From the IMG/VR virus record IMGVR_UViG_3300027917_000034, positions 17,892-81,891 of that record: a DNA stretch of 64,000 nucleotides; one strand, given 5' to 3'. This DNA comes from a virus. Below the pieces are notes generated by a model, which saw only the letters and a program-made list of their open reading frames with translations, did not search any database and was not told the DNA's origin. Every line of letters starts with the position of its first letter. The first letter of the stretch is position 1. Shown in pieces: positions 48,689 to 55,713 of this stretch. Position numbers and translations under genes: made by a program.

Positions 48689-50182
48689 GTGGAAGCTCGA
48701 CAGATGCTTCAGGAAGAGGGTCGTCGAACGATCGCCGACCAGAGCTATGTCGGGGCTCTCATTCGGAAGTGGGGAGACTTCCTGGAGGGCCTGGCAGACC
48801 ATTCCGAGCAGGACAGGTACATCCTCGGGTGCACCGCCATGCTCATGGAGAACGAGTCCCTGTGGCTCCAGTCCCTCACGGAGGAGACTCGGACCGTCAA
48901 CGTCGGCTCGTTCACCAAGTTCATTTTCCCCGTTCTGCGTCGAGTTTTCCCCAACTTGATCGCGAACGAGATCGTCTCGGTCCAGCCGATGACGGCGCCC
49001 ATCGGCGCGGTCTTCTTCCTGGACTACGTGTACGGCTCGACCAAGGGCGGGACGACCGAGGGCGCGGTGTTCCCCCGCGACTTCGATCGGGACTACTCCT
49101 CGGAGTACGTCAACGGGGAGCCCCTCGTCACGGGCGATGGCGTCAACTTCGGTGGCGTCGGCACCCCGCTCGACGCCGTGATGGCGTGGACCCCGGTTCG
49201 GCCGCTCGACGCGCAGCGCGGCTTCTCGGTCATCGTGCAGGAGATCGACGCGGCGACGGGCGAGCCCGTGGCTGGCCAGATCATGACCGACGATGGAGCG
49301 GGCGGCTTCACAGGCGGTGCGGCTGGCTCGATCAACTACTCGAACGGCTCGATCACCGGGCTCCTGTTCACCGCCGCGCCGGCCCTGGGGAACCAGGTCA
49401 AGGCGTACTACTACTTCGACGGCGAGTTGAACACCAAGGTTCCCGAGGTGAAGCTCGACGTCAAGAAAGCTCCCGTGGAAGCCGTTCCGCGCCGGCTCAA
49501 GGCTCTGTGGTCCTCCGAGGCCGCCGAAGACCTCCGGGCGTTCCACGGCCTCGACGCCGAGACCGAGATCGTGTCGATCATCGCGCAGGAGATCGCGCTG
49601 GAGATCGACCGTGAGATCATCCAAGACCTGTTCCTGTCCTCGACGGGCACGACGGCCACGTTCGACCGCATCCCGCCCGGTGGCATCGCGGAGATCGACC
49701 ACCTGCGGGCCATGCTGACGCAGATCAGCACGGTCTCGAACCTCATCCACAAGAAGACGCTCCGTGCGCCGGCCAACTGGATCGTCACGAGCCCCGAGAT
49801 TTCGGCGCTCCTGACGCAGTTGACCACCCACGGCGACTTCAAGCCCATCTGGTCCGGGGACATGAACCCCAACAGCCCGATGGACACGATGAGGCCGCGC
49901 ACGGCTCATGGGCAATTCTCGATCTACAAGACCGGGACGCTCATGAACAAGTGGGTCGTCTACGAAGACCCCTTCTTCACGACCAACAAGATGATGATCG
50001 GTCTGAAGGGCGGGAGCTTCCTGGAGTCCGGCTACTGCTGGGCGCCCTACGTGCCCCTCCAGGTCACGCCGACCTTCCTCGACCCGAGCGACTTCAGCTT
50101 CCGCAAGGGCCTCCGGACCCGCTACGCGAAGAAGCTGCTTCGCCCGGACTTCTACGGCCAGATGACGGTCACGAACCTGTAG
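48689..50182 (+). CDS. Major capsid protein, T4 gp23-like (497 aa)
   Basis: Conserved gp23 segments are visible: FPVLRRVFPNLIANEIVSVQPM, the RRLKALWSSEAAEDLRAFHGLDAE region and the EIDREI helix, plus the C-terminal ALEDP-like strand area (KTGTLMNKWVVYEDPFF). A beta-rich insertion (about 180-250) likely lies in the surface-exposed insertion domain. It forms the HK97-fold capsid shell; the N-terminus may be trimmed by the protease. GTG 48689 follows AAGGAGG. Confidence 0.93.
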   Translation: MEARQMLQEEGRRTIADQSYVGALIRKWGDFLEGLADHSEQDRYILGCTAMLMENESLWLQSLTEETRTVNVGSFTKFIFPVLRRVFPNLIANEIVSVQPMTAPIGAVFFLDYVYGSTKGGTTEGAVFPRDFDRDYSSEYVNGEPLVTGDGVNFGGVGTPLDAVMAWTPVRPLDAQRGFSVIVQEIDAATGEPVAGQIMTDDGAGGFTGGAAGSINYSNGSITGLLFTAAPALGNQVKAYYYFDGELNTKVPEVKLDVKKAPVEAVPRRLKALWSSEAAEDLRAFHGLDAETEIVSIIAQEIALEIDREIIQDLFLSSTGTTATFDRIPPGGIAEIDHLRAMLTQISTVSNLIHKKTLRAPANWIVTSPEISALLTQLTTHGDFKPIWSGDMNPNSPMDTMRPRTAHGQFSIYKTGTLMNKWVVYEDPFFTTNKMMIGLKGGSFLESGYCWAPYVPLQVTPTFLDPSDFSFRKGLRTRYAKKLLRPDFYGQMTVTNL

Positions 50183-50304
50183 CCGTCGCTGCGTCGTCCC
50201 CCTTCGATTTCACACCCATACGCTCGTAGTCCCTCCAGCGGACAGGCTTGCTCTGCCCACGTCTCTCAGAGTAGGATGGGCCAGATCGCACTCACGGTGA
50301 GGCT
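50183..50304. other. Gene-free spacer after the capsid gene
   Basis: About 120 nt with no open gene and no hairpin-plus-T terminator. It leads to the fourth palindromic site. Confidence 0.5.
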
Positions 50305-50319
50305 GCGACCACTGGTCGC
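50305..50319. promoter_or_regulatory. 15-bp palindromic site, copy 4 (inverted)
   Basis: GCGACCACTGGTCGC is the reverse complement of the other three copies, with the same flanking T and A. It lies between the expected -35 and a TGG-TAGGGT extended -10, so a bound protein would act directly on this promoter. Confidence 0.65.
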
Positions 50320-50320
50320 A

Positions 50321-50329
50321 TGGTAGGGT
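50321..50329 (+). promoter_or_regulatory. Extended -10 box before the gene at 50337
   Basis: TGGTAGGGT (TAGGGT at 50324-50329) is seven bases before the ATG; there is no Shine-Dalgarno site. No good -35 is visible where the palindrome sits. Confidence 0.42.
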
Positions 50330-50336
50330 ACAGACG

Positions 50337-50954
50337 ATGGCGAAGACGAACGCGGACGATGTGTTGGCCGACCTCAAGAGCGTCGGCGCTGTGGGCGGTC
50401 CCACAAAAACTCCAGACATTTCGGAGTCGGTGGTCACGGAGGTCGAAATCGAACAGGGGCCTCCGAGCGTTTCCGTGCGCGACCTCCGAGGTGGCCGGGC
50501 TGTCGAGGCCATCGACGCCGCCTTGGAGGGCATTGACGAGGCGGTGAGAGGGTTGGAGGCTACGAGAGAGGCCCTCGTGTACCTCCGAAGGGTCTGGGAG
50601 CCGGTCGATTCGGCCGAGGAGCCCCTGGACGTGCCCGTGGAGACGCCTGAGACGGTCCTGAGCGGGCCGGAGCCTCCGGAAGCGCCTTCCACCTCCCAGA
50701 CGTCTGCGGAGCCCTCAGAGGGCTCCCAGGAGCCAAGAGAGGTCACACCAGAAGAAATCGCCCGCGTCCGCGAGTTGGCTCGGAGGAAGATCCTCGGAGA
50801 GGACATGACTCCGGAGCAGCGGGCAGCGGCCGAGGAAGAGGACAGCGCCCCGTTCGTGGGGCAGGTGCGGGCACTCCCTCCGGGGCAGGAGCCCGAAGAA
50901 ATCACGATCGGCACGGTCGGCACGATCAAGCCGAGTTTTCCAGCGGAGGGATGA
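50337..50954 (+). CDS. Hypothetical protein after the capsid gene (205 aa)
   Basis: A short helical region (about 50-85) is flanked by acidic, Pro/Ser/Glu-rich disordered sequence. It is separated from the capsid gene by the palindromic site and probably translated without a leader. A decoration or head-tail function is possible by position only. Confidence 0.6.
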   Translation: MAKTNADDVLADLKSVGAVGGPTKTPDISESVVTEVEIEQGPPSVSVRDLRGGRAVEAIDAALEGIDEAVRGLEATREALVYLRRVWEPVDSAEEPLDVPVETPETVLSGPEPPEAPSTSQTSAEPSEGSQEPREVTPEEIARVRELARRKILGEDMTPEQRAAAEEEDSAPFVGQVRALPPGQEPEEITIGTVGTIKPSFPAEG

Positions 50955-50956
50955 GG

Positions 50957-51334
50957 ATGGCACGTCGATTCAAGAAGAAGGCAAGTATCCCCGGAGCGCT
51001 GAGTCTCCCTGGTCTGCCCGGCCTCGGGAACGACACGATCGTAGAGGGCGACGAGTACGCCCGGTTCTGCCCGGCGGTCCTGGAAGAGGTCTTCGATGAG
51101 GCTCCGGCCAAGCCGGCGGCGAAGAAGCCGGCGGCGAAGAAGCCAGCGCCACCACCTCCCCCGCCCGAGCCCGAAGATGAGGAGCCCGAGGACGACGAGG
51201 ACGACGAGGGTGAGCCCCCGAGCATGGACTGGCTCAAGTCCGAGTTGGTCGAGTACGCCGAAGGTCTCGGCCTCAACGTGGACGGCATGACCAAGGCCCA
51301 AATCCTGGAGGCCATCGAAGAGGAAGAGGGGTAG
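50957..51334 (+). CDS. SAP/HeH-like domain protein A (125 aa)
   Basis: A short N-terminal domain is joined by an Ala/Lys/Pro linker and acidic stretch to a C-terminal helix-extension-helix of about 35 residues: SMDWLKSELVEYAEGLGL then MTKAQILEAI. This SAP/HeH-type fold binds DNA or protein. The same layout appears in the gene at 55283. ATG 50957 fits the GGAGG spacing better than 50951. Confidence 0.7.
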   Translation: MARRFKKKASIPGALSLPGLPGLGNDTIVEGDEYARFCPAVLEEVFDEAPAKPAAKKPAAKKPAPPPPPPEPEDEEPEDDEDDEGEPPSMDWLKSELVEYAEGLGLNVDGMTKAQILEAIEEEEG

Positions 51335-51338
51335 CGCC

Positions 51339-51503
51339 ATGAAGTGCCCGAAGTGCGGCCACCCGGAAGCCTTGGTCGAGAGCAAGCCGAACGGCGACGT
51401 GCACGTCAAGTGCCCGAAGTGCGGCCTGGACGAGGTGCGTGACAGCAAGGGGCGAAAACTTCTCCTCGACACTGTAGGGAGCGGCGACGTCCTGCTATCC
51501 TGA
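51339..51503 (+). CDS. Very small double CPxCG zinc-ribbon protein (54 aa)
   Basis: The sequence begins MKCPKCGHPEALVES and repeats KCPKCG 22 residues later, giving the four cysteines of one zinc ribbon. It lies 4 nt after the SAP-domain gene and 16 nt before the neck gene, in frame from ATG to TGA with good codon use. Most likely a small structural or regulatory zinc protein; function unknown. Confidence 0.72.
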   Translation: MKCPKCGHPEALVESKPNGDVHVKCPKCGLDEVRDSKGRKLLLDTVGSGDVLLS

Positions 51504-51519
51504 TCAGTGAGAGGTGAGC

Positions 51520-52257
51520 ATGGCCCGTCCGCCCGGCAACAAGCTGATGAACCGGGACGAGTTGTATGAGTGGATTCTCAGACGACTCGGCGCCCCGTTC
51601 TGGGATATCGAGTTGTGTCAGCAGCACGTCAGGGACGCTGTGGAAATGGCCGTCCGCTGGTTCGCTGCGAAGAAGGGCGTCTCCAAGCTATTCACGATCC
51701 GGGTACAGCCAGCCGTGGTCGAGTACCAGCTTGACTCAGAGATCGACCGCGTGATCGACGTCGCCTACGAGACGCACAAGCTGGACCTCTCCCTCATCTT
51801 CTCGCCGTTCACGCTCTTGGAGGAGAAGATCCCCTACGACGTTTTCGCGTCGGGCGGCTCGGGCGGCCTCTACTCCAGCTACGTGCAGACCCTCCAGTAC
51901 ATCGAACAGGCGAAGCGGGTTCTGAGCGCGGAATTCGAGTGGACCGAGATCAACGACAAACTCTTCATCGCGCCGCCTCCGGTGGATGCCAGGAACCTCG
52001 TCGTCTGGGCCAAGATCAACTTCACGCAGATCGAAGAGTTGGAGGAGCGCGACCACGAGTTGGTCAAGCGCTACGCGCTCGCCAAGGCACAGATCGACCT
52101 TGCGTGGATTCGAGGCAAGTATGGCGAGTACCCGAGCGCGCAGGGCACGACGACCCTGAATTGGGACCGCCTGCTCGACACGGCTCAGACTGAGATCGAA
52201 AAGCTGGAAGAGGAGATCATGGGCGCTGGCTACCCCATGGGGTTCGTCACCGGCTGA
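51520..52257 (+). CDS. Neck protein, T4 gp13-like candidate (245 aa)
   Basis: An N-terminal helical part (WILRRLGAPFWDIELCQQHVRDAVEMAV) is followed by a beta-rich domain (VEYQLDSEIDRVIDVAY; FEWTEINDKLFIAPPP) and a helical end, the layout of gp13-like head-completion proteins. The location between capsid and tail genes supports it. ATG 51520 has AGAGGTG upstream. Likely binds the portal to close the filled head. Confidence 0.65.
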   Translation: MARPPGNKLMNRDELYEWILRRLGAPFWDIELCQQHVRDAVEMAVRWFAAKKGVSKLFTIRVQPAVVEYQLDSEIDRVIDVAYETHKLDLSLIFSPFTLLEEKIPYDVFASGGSGGLYSSYVQTLQYIEQAKRVLSAEFEWTEINDKLFIAPPPVDARNLVVWAKINFTQIEELEERDHELVKRYALAKAQIDLAWIRGKYGEYPSAQGTTTLNWDRLLDTAQTEIEKLEEEIMGAGYPMGFVTG

Positions 52258-52270
52258 ATGGAGGTGCGAA

Positions 52271-52855
52271 GTGCCCATCACGAAGAAGTGCTCCGGCATC
52301 GTCAGTTGTGAGTTTGCCAAGCTCAGAAAGAGCGGCCCCCAGACTTGTGGCCCGTTCGCCCTGGACGGGCGCGATTCGGCCATGTTCGATCACTTCGCTC
52401 AGGAGCACGTAGAGGCCAGCGGGACAGACCTGCTTCTGTGGCACCAAGACCTCGAACACTCGCTCCGCGATCCGCTCTACGACGAGCCGATCGATCGGGA
52501 GTGGCTCGGCCCATTCAAATTCAAGGGGTGGGTGGAGTACATCGCTGGCTCTCCCATGATGCGCGAAGAGGGCATGACGGTCCGGTGGCAGGGCTCCATC
52601 TGGGTTGCCAGGAAGACCTTGGAGGACACCGGAACACCGGCCCCGCTGGAAGGCGACGTGATCCGCTATTGGGACAACAAATTCTTCACGGAGCACGGCG
52701 TCAACGCGGAAGAAGGTGTCGAGGGCGGGTACTACTTCGATGTGATCAACGTGGATGACGACGGCCACGTCCAGGATTCGGACCAATTCGTCGGCCTGAC
52801 GATCACGGTCCTGCGCCGCACGGAGTTTACGCCTGAGCGGCGTCTCGACGGATAA
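52271..52855 (+). CDS. Head-tail neck or completion protein candidate (194 aa)
   Basis: A GTG-started protein with CSGIVSCEF at the start and a beta-rich second half including GDVIRYWDNKFF and YYFDVINVDDDGH. It follows the gp13-like gene, where T4 has gp14, a neck protein. Assignment is by position and general beta-rich fold. Confidence 0.58.
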   Translation: MPITKKCSGIVSCEFAKLRKSGPQTCGPFALDGRDSAMFDHFAQEHVEASGTDLLLWHQDLEHSLRDPLYDEPIDREWLGPFKFKGWVEYIAGSPMMREEGMTVRWQGSIWVARKTLEDTGTPAPLEGDVIRYWDNKFFTEHGVNAEEGVEGGYYFDVINVDDDGHVQDSDQFVGLTITVLRRTEFTPERRLDG

Positions 52856-52872
52856 CGGACAAGGGTGAGGAC

Positions 52873-53331
52873 ATGGACATGGTGAGAGTAGGGCAGGCCA
52901 TTGCGAGTGGCGTGTCCATCGTGTGCGCGACGTGCAAGCGGTATTGGGAGGGCCGAGAGAAGCAACTTCCAGAGCCGAAGTGCACTGCGGAGAGACCGTG
53001 TGGGTCGCCGCTCGCTTCGATGACGTTTCCGGAGTACGACGGTCCGATGACCGACTTCACCCGCTGGTGTTTCGTGTGCGGGGCGAAGGCCACCAAGGGC
53101 GTGAAGGTCCGGGAGGAGCCCCGCGTGGTCGGAATGTGCGACACTCACATCCCCTGGCTCGGGAAGGTGGAGCCGGTTGGCTTGAAGCTCAACGGGGAGA
53201 ACCTGACCGATATCATCGACCGAGAGATGGGGAGGGTGGCGAAGGAGCGCTTCATCGGACCGGAGAAGAAATCTCTCTTCCAGGCCATCGCAGAGCACGA
53301 GGCCGGAATCGCTGACGAGGAGAGCCGGTGA
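52873..53331 (+). CDS. Zinc-binding hypothetical protein (152 aa)
   Basis: CATC near residue 18 with later C, then CFVCG near 66 and CDTH near 90, enough for two zinc sites. The C-terminal third is helical. It lies in the neck-tail operon and overlaps the next gene by 4 nt. No family recognised. Confidence 0.58.
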   Translation: MDMVRVGQAIASGVSIVCATCKRYWEGREKQLPEPKCTAERPCGSPLASMTFPEYDGPMTDFTRWCFVCGAKATKGVKVREEPRVVGMCDTHIPWLGKVEPVGLKLNGENLTDIIDREMGRVAKERFIGPEKKSLFQAIAEHEAGIADEESR

Positions 53332-54155
53332 AGCTGGAGGTCCAGACGACAGAATTCGAGCAGGCGTATGCCCTCGTGAGAGAGTGGCAGGCCAGGGCTC
53401 GGGCCGTTCGGCGCCAATTCCTCTTCAGGGCCGTCAGCAAGGCATACGACGATCTCCTCGGTCTCATCCCATCGGACAGGAAAGAGCTTCGCGGGTCGCT
53501 CCGGATGGACCGGATACGCGGGTTGCCTGATTCACTCGACGGCTACCTCATCCACTCGGTACCGAAGGGCCGGGGCATCTCCAAGGCCGAAGAGGAGTCC
53601 ACCGTCATCTACGTGTCGGTGAAAGACAACCTCATGAAGGCCCCTCCGGAGTCGATGATCATTCTGGAGGACTACAGCCCGTGGACCATGGAAACTCTCC
53701 CCTACGCCCCTGACCCGAAGACCACGGACGTCATCTCCAGGCGAGTGAGCCCACGAGAGGTGGGGCGTGTCCGACGAATGCGGAAGCGCGACAAGCCGGA
53801 GTGGAAGCGTCGAGCAATAAAGGCCGGTGTCAAGGTGGCGGGCGCCGGCCTCGCGCCACGACCTCGTGGGATGGAGGCCATTCCAGACACCGCGTTCGAG
53901 TCGCTTCGGCTGGAATTTGGGCTCGGGGGAGAACCGGCGAAGCCACACTGGCGCAGAGCGATCCTCAAGTTGGCTTTGCGTGGTGGGGCTGGTATGATCG
54001 CCCGGAAACGAGAGTTTACAAGAGCGATGACCAACTTGTCTTTCAACGCTTGGGAGCGGTGGCCGAGACGAACCACGAAATTCGCCACCGTTGCGACGGC
54101 GAAGAAGTACGTCCCCTTCCAGAAGAAGCTGGGGCTCCGGGTGGGGAGACAATGA
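53328..54155 (+). CDS. Hypothetical tail-completion-region protein (275 aa)
   Basis: A helical N-terminus (EQAYALVREWQARARAVRRQF), a beta-rich middle (STVIYVSVKD; MIILEDYSPWTM) and an Arg/Lys-rich C-terminus. The order helix-strand-basic tail in this position recalls gp10-type tail completion proteins, but I cannot confirm it. GTG start in a GTGA overlap. Confidence 0.55.
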   Translation: MKLEVQTTEFEQAYALVREWQARARAVRRQFLFRAVSKAYDDLLGLIPSDRKELRGSLRMDRIRGLPDSLDGYLIHSVPKGRGISKAEEESTVIYVSVKDNLMKAPPESMIILEDYSPWTMETLPYAPDPKTTDVISRRVSPREVGRVRRMRKRDKPEWKRRAIKAGVKVAGAGLAPRPRGMEAIPDTAFESLRLEFGLGGEPAKPHWRRAILKLALRGGAGMIARKREFTRAMTNLSFNAWERWPRRTTKFATVATAKKYVPFQKKLGLRVGRQ

Positions 54156-54436
54156 GGGGTCGGAAGCGGGCGCGCGAGGAGCGCCAACGCGCGAACCGTG
54201 TTCAAGAGGCGTTCGACAGCTACCTGGACCACACGTTGGGCAGGCTCACCGACCTCGGGGCGGACGAGCCCATGGCGATCGAAGCCATCTTCCAGACAGT
54301 GAAGTACCTCGGGGATGAGGGCGTCTTGCCGGTGTTCCCTGAAGGCAACGTGAGCTACCAGACGATGGGCCAGTGGCTCGTCGCTGCGGCCGACTTCGGG
54401 CTCGCTGACTTCATGGTGGAGGCCATCCAAGAATGA
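54152..54436 (+). CDS. Small hypothetical protein (94 aa)
   Basis: ATG 54152 shares bases with the upstream TGA. A basic start is followed by helices and a FGLADFMVEAIQE end. Coupled to both neighbours by overlaps; unknown function within the neck-tail block. Confidence 0.6.
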   Translation: MRGRKRAREERQRANRVQEAFDSYLDHTLGRLTDLGADEPMAIEAIFQTVKYLGDEGVLPVFPEGNVSYQTMGQWLVAAADFGLADFMVEAIQE

Positions 54437-55269
54437 CCCACGACCCGCAGACACCGACCGGCGACGTCGAGTCGCGAGAGGCAGGGACATCCCCAGCCGG
54501 AATCGTCGGACTGCGGAATTTCGACGCAGGTGTGGTGGAAACTCTCGGCGCCGAGGTCCACGAGGTGGACACTGGCAAGGGACCGCACTCCAACTACTAC
54601 ATCGGAACGAAAATCCTCCCCATAGAGCCGGCTCCTGGCCTACCTGGAGTGCCGGTCACATTCTCTCACCCGGAAGACATCTACGCCCGGTACAGGCAGC
54701 CTGTGATCGTCGTGCGGCGCGATGACATCTCGCCGGCCATGAACCGCTGGCACCCCGGGCACAAGTCCTGGAAGGCCCCGGCGCAGGAAGCGAACCCCGT
54801 CACCGTGACCATCTATCCGGGCACGTTTGGGGAGGTCCAGCTTCACGGGTATGACCGCTACGAGACAAAGGACACCGGGGTTCCGTTCGATATCACCTAC
54901 TCGATTCAAATCTTCGCCAGGCACAGGGGCCGAGGCCCGCTCCCGAAGAAGGGGACGCCGACAGGCTTTGAGGACTCGCCGGGTTCCTACGCGGCGGGCT
55001 CTCCTCGGAACCAGGTCAACTCGGTCCTGGACTTCGTTCTGCGCCGCTACGCTCCCTACTGCCAGGTGTTCGTGGAGGACAGCCTTGGTGATCGGCGCAA
55101 GTATTCGGCCTTCATGGAAGCTGTTTCTCATTTGGATGAGGTTCCCGAAGTCACGGAGCGTGTGCTAGGATTCGCCGTAACGCTGCGGGTTGAAGCGGAG
55201 CTTGATCTGTCCGATCCTGTAGTGCAGCGGGCCGCGACGGGATTGACGATAAGGTCCGAAGTGCTGTAA
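54433..55269 (+). CDS. Tail terminator/sheath-terminator candidate (278 aa)
   Basis: The second half shows FDITYSIQIFARHRG, LDFVLRRYAPY and VLGFAVTLRVEAELDL, alternating strands and a helix as in tail terminator proteins that cap tube and sheath. It lies two genes upstream of the sheath gene, where T4-like phages often carry gp15/gp3-type proteins. Assignment is by position and pattern. Confidence 0.55.
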   Translation: MTHDPQTPTGDVESREAGTSPAGIVGLRNFDAGVVETLGAEVHEVDTGKGPHSNYYIGTKILPIEPAPGLPGVPVTFSHPEDIYARYRQPVIVVRRDDISPAMNRWHPGHKSWKAPAQEANPVTVTIYPGTFGEVQLHGYDRYETKDTGVPFDITYSIQIFARHRGRGPLPKKGTPTGFEDSPGSYAAGSPRNQVNSVLDFVLRRYAPYCQVFVEDSLGDRRKYSAFMEAVSHLDEVPEVTERVLGFAVTLRVEAELDLSDPVVQRAATGLTIRSEVL

Positions 55270-55282
55270 AGGATGGTGGAAT

Positions 55283-55654
55283 ATGGCTAGCTATTTCAAC
55301 AAAACTCGTGGTCCGGTCACAGTGTCTCTGAGGACCGGCGAATCAGCGCTCGTCGGCCCGAAGAAGGTGCTCACCGTGACGCCCGAGCAGGACCGATCGG
55401 CTAGCCTTCTCTCGCGGGTCCGCAAGGGCCTGCTCATCCCGCTCAAAGACAAGGCGCCCAAGGCAGCCCCGGAGCCCGCTCCGGAGCCAGCCCCCGCGCC
55501 CGAGCCTGTCCCCGCCGAGGAGCCGGCGGAAGTACCTTCCATGGAGTGGACGAAAAGCCGGCTGACGGAGCACGCCGAGTCTCAGGGCTTGGAGGTTCCG
55601 TCGAGTTGGACTAAGGTGGAGATCCTGGAGGCGATCACGGAGGCAGGCGAATGA
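55283..55654 (+). CDS. SAP/HeH-like domain protein B (123 aa)
   Basis: A beta-rich N-terminal domain (VTVSLRTGESALVGPKKVLTV), a Pro/Ala/Glu linker (about 58-85) and a C-terminal helix-extension-helix (SMEWTKSRLTEHAESQGL; WTKVEILEAITE) closely matching the end of the protein at 50957. The pair frames the neck genes. It may be a tail or head accessory protein. Confidence 0.68.
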   Translation: MASYFNKTRGPVTVSLRTGESALVGPKKVLTVTPEQDRSASLLSRVRKGLLIPLKDKAPKAAPEPAPEPAPAPEPVPAEEPAEVPSMEWTKSRLTEHAESQGLEVPSSWTKVEILEAITEAGE

Positions 55655-55713
55655 CGATCGCGATCATGAAAACTTCACGGCGCAACGGTCGCCAACAGAG
55701 GAGGGACTAGGCC

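Noticed and set aside
55650-55710. A 19-codon frame between the SAP-domain gene and sheath gene
   Set aside because: Too short to support; only an ATGA overlap speaks for it.
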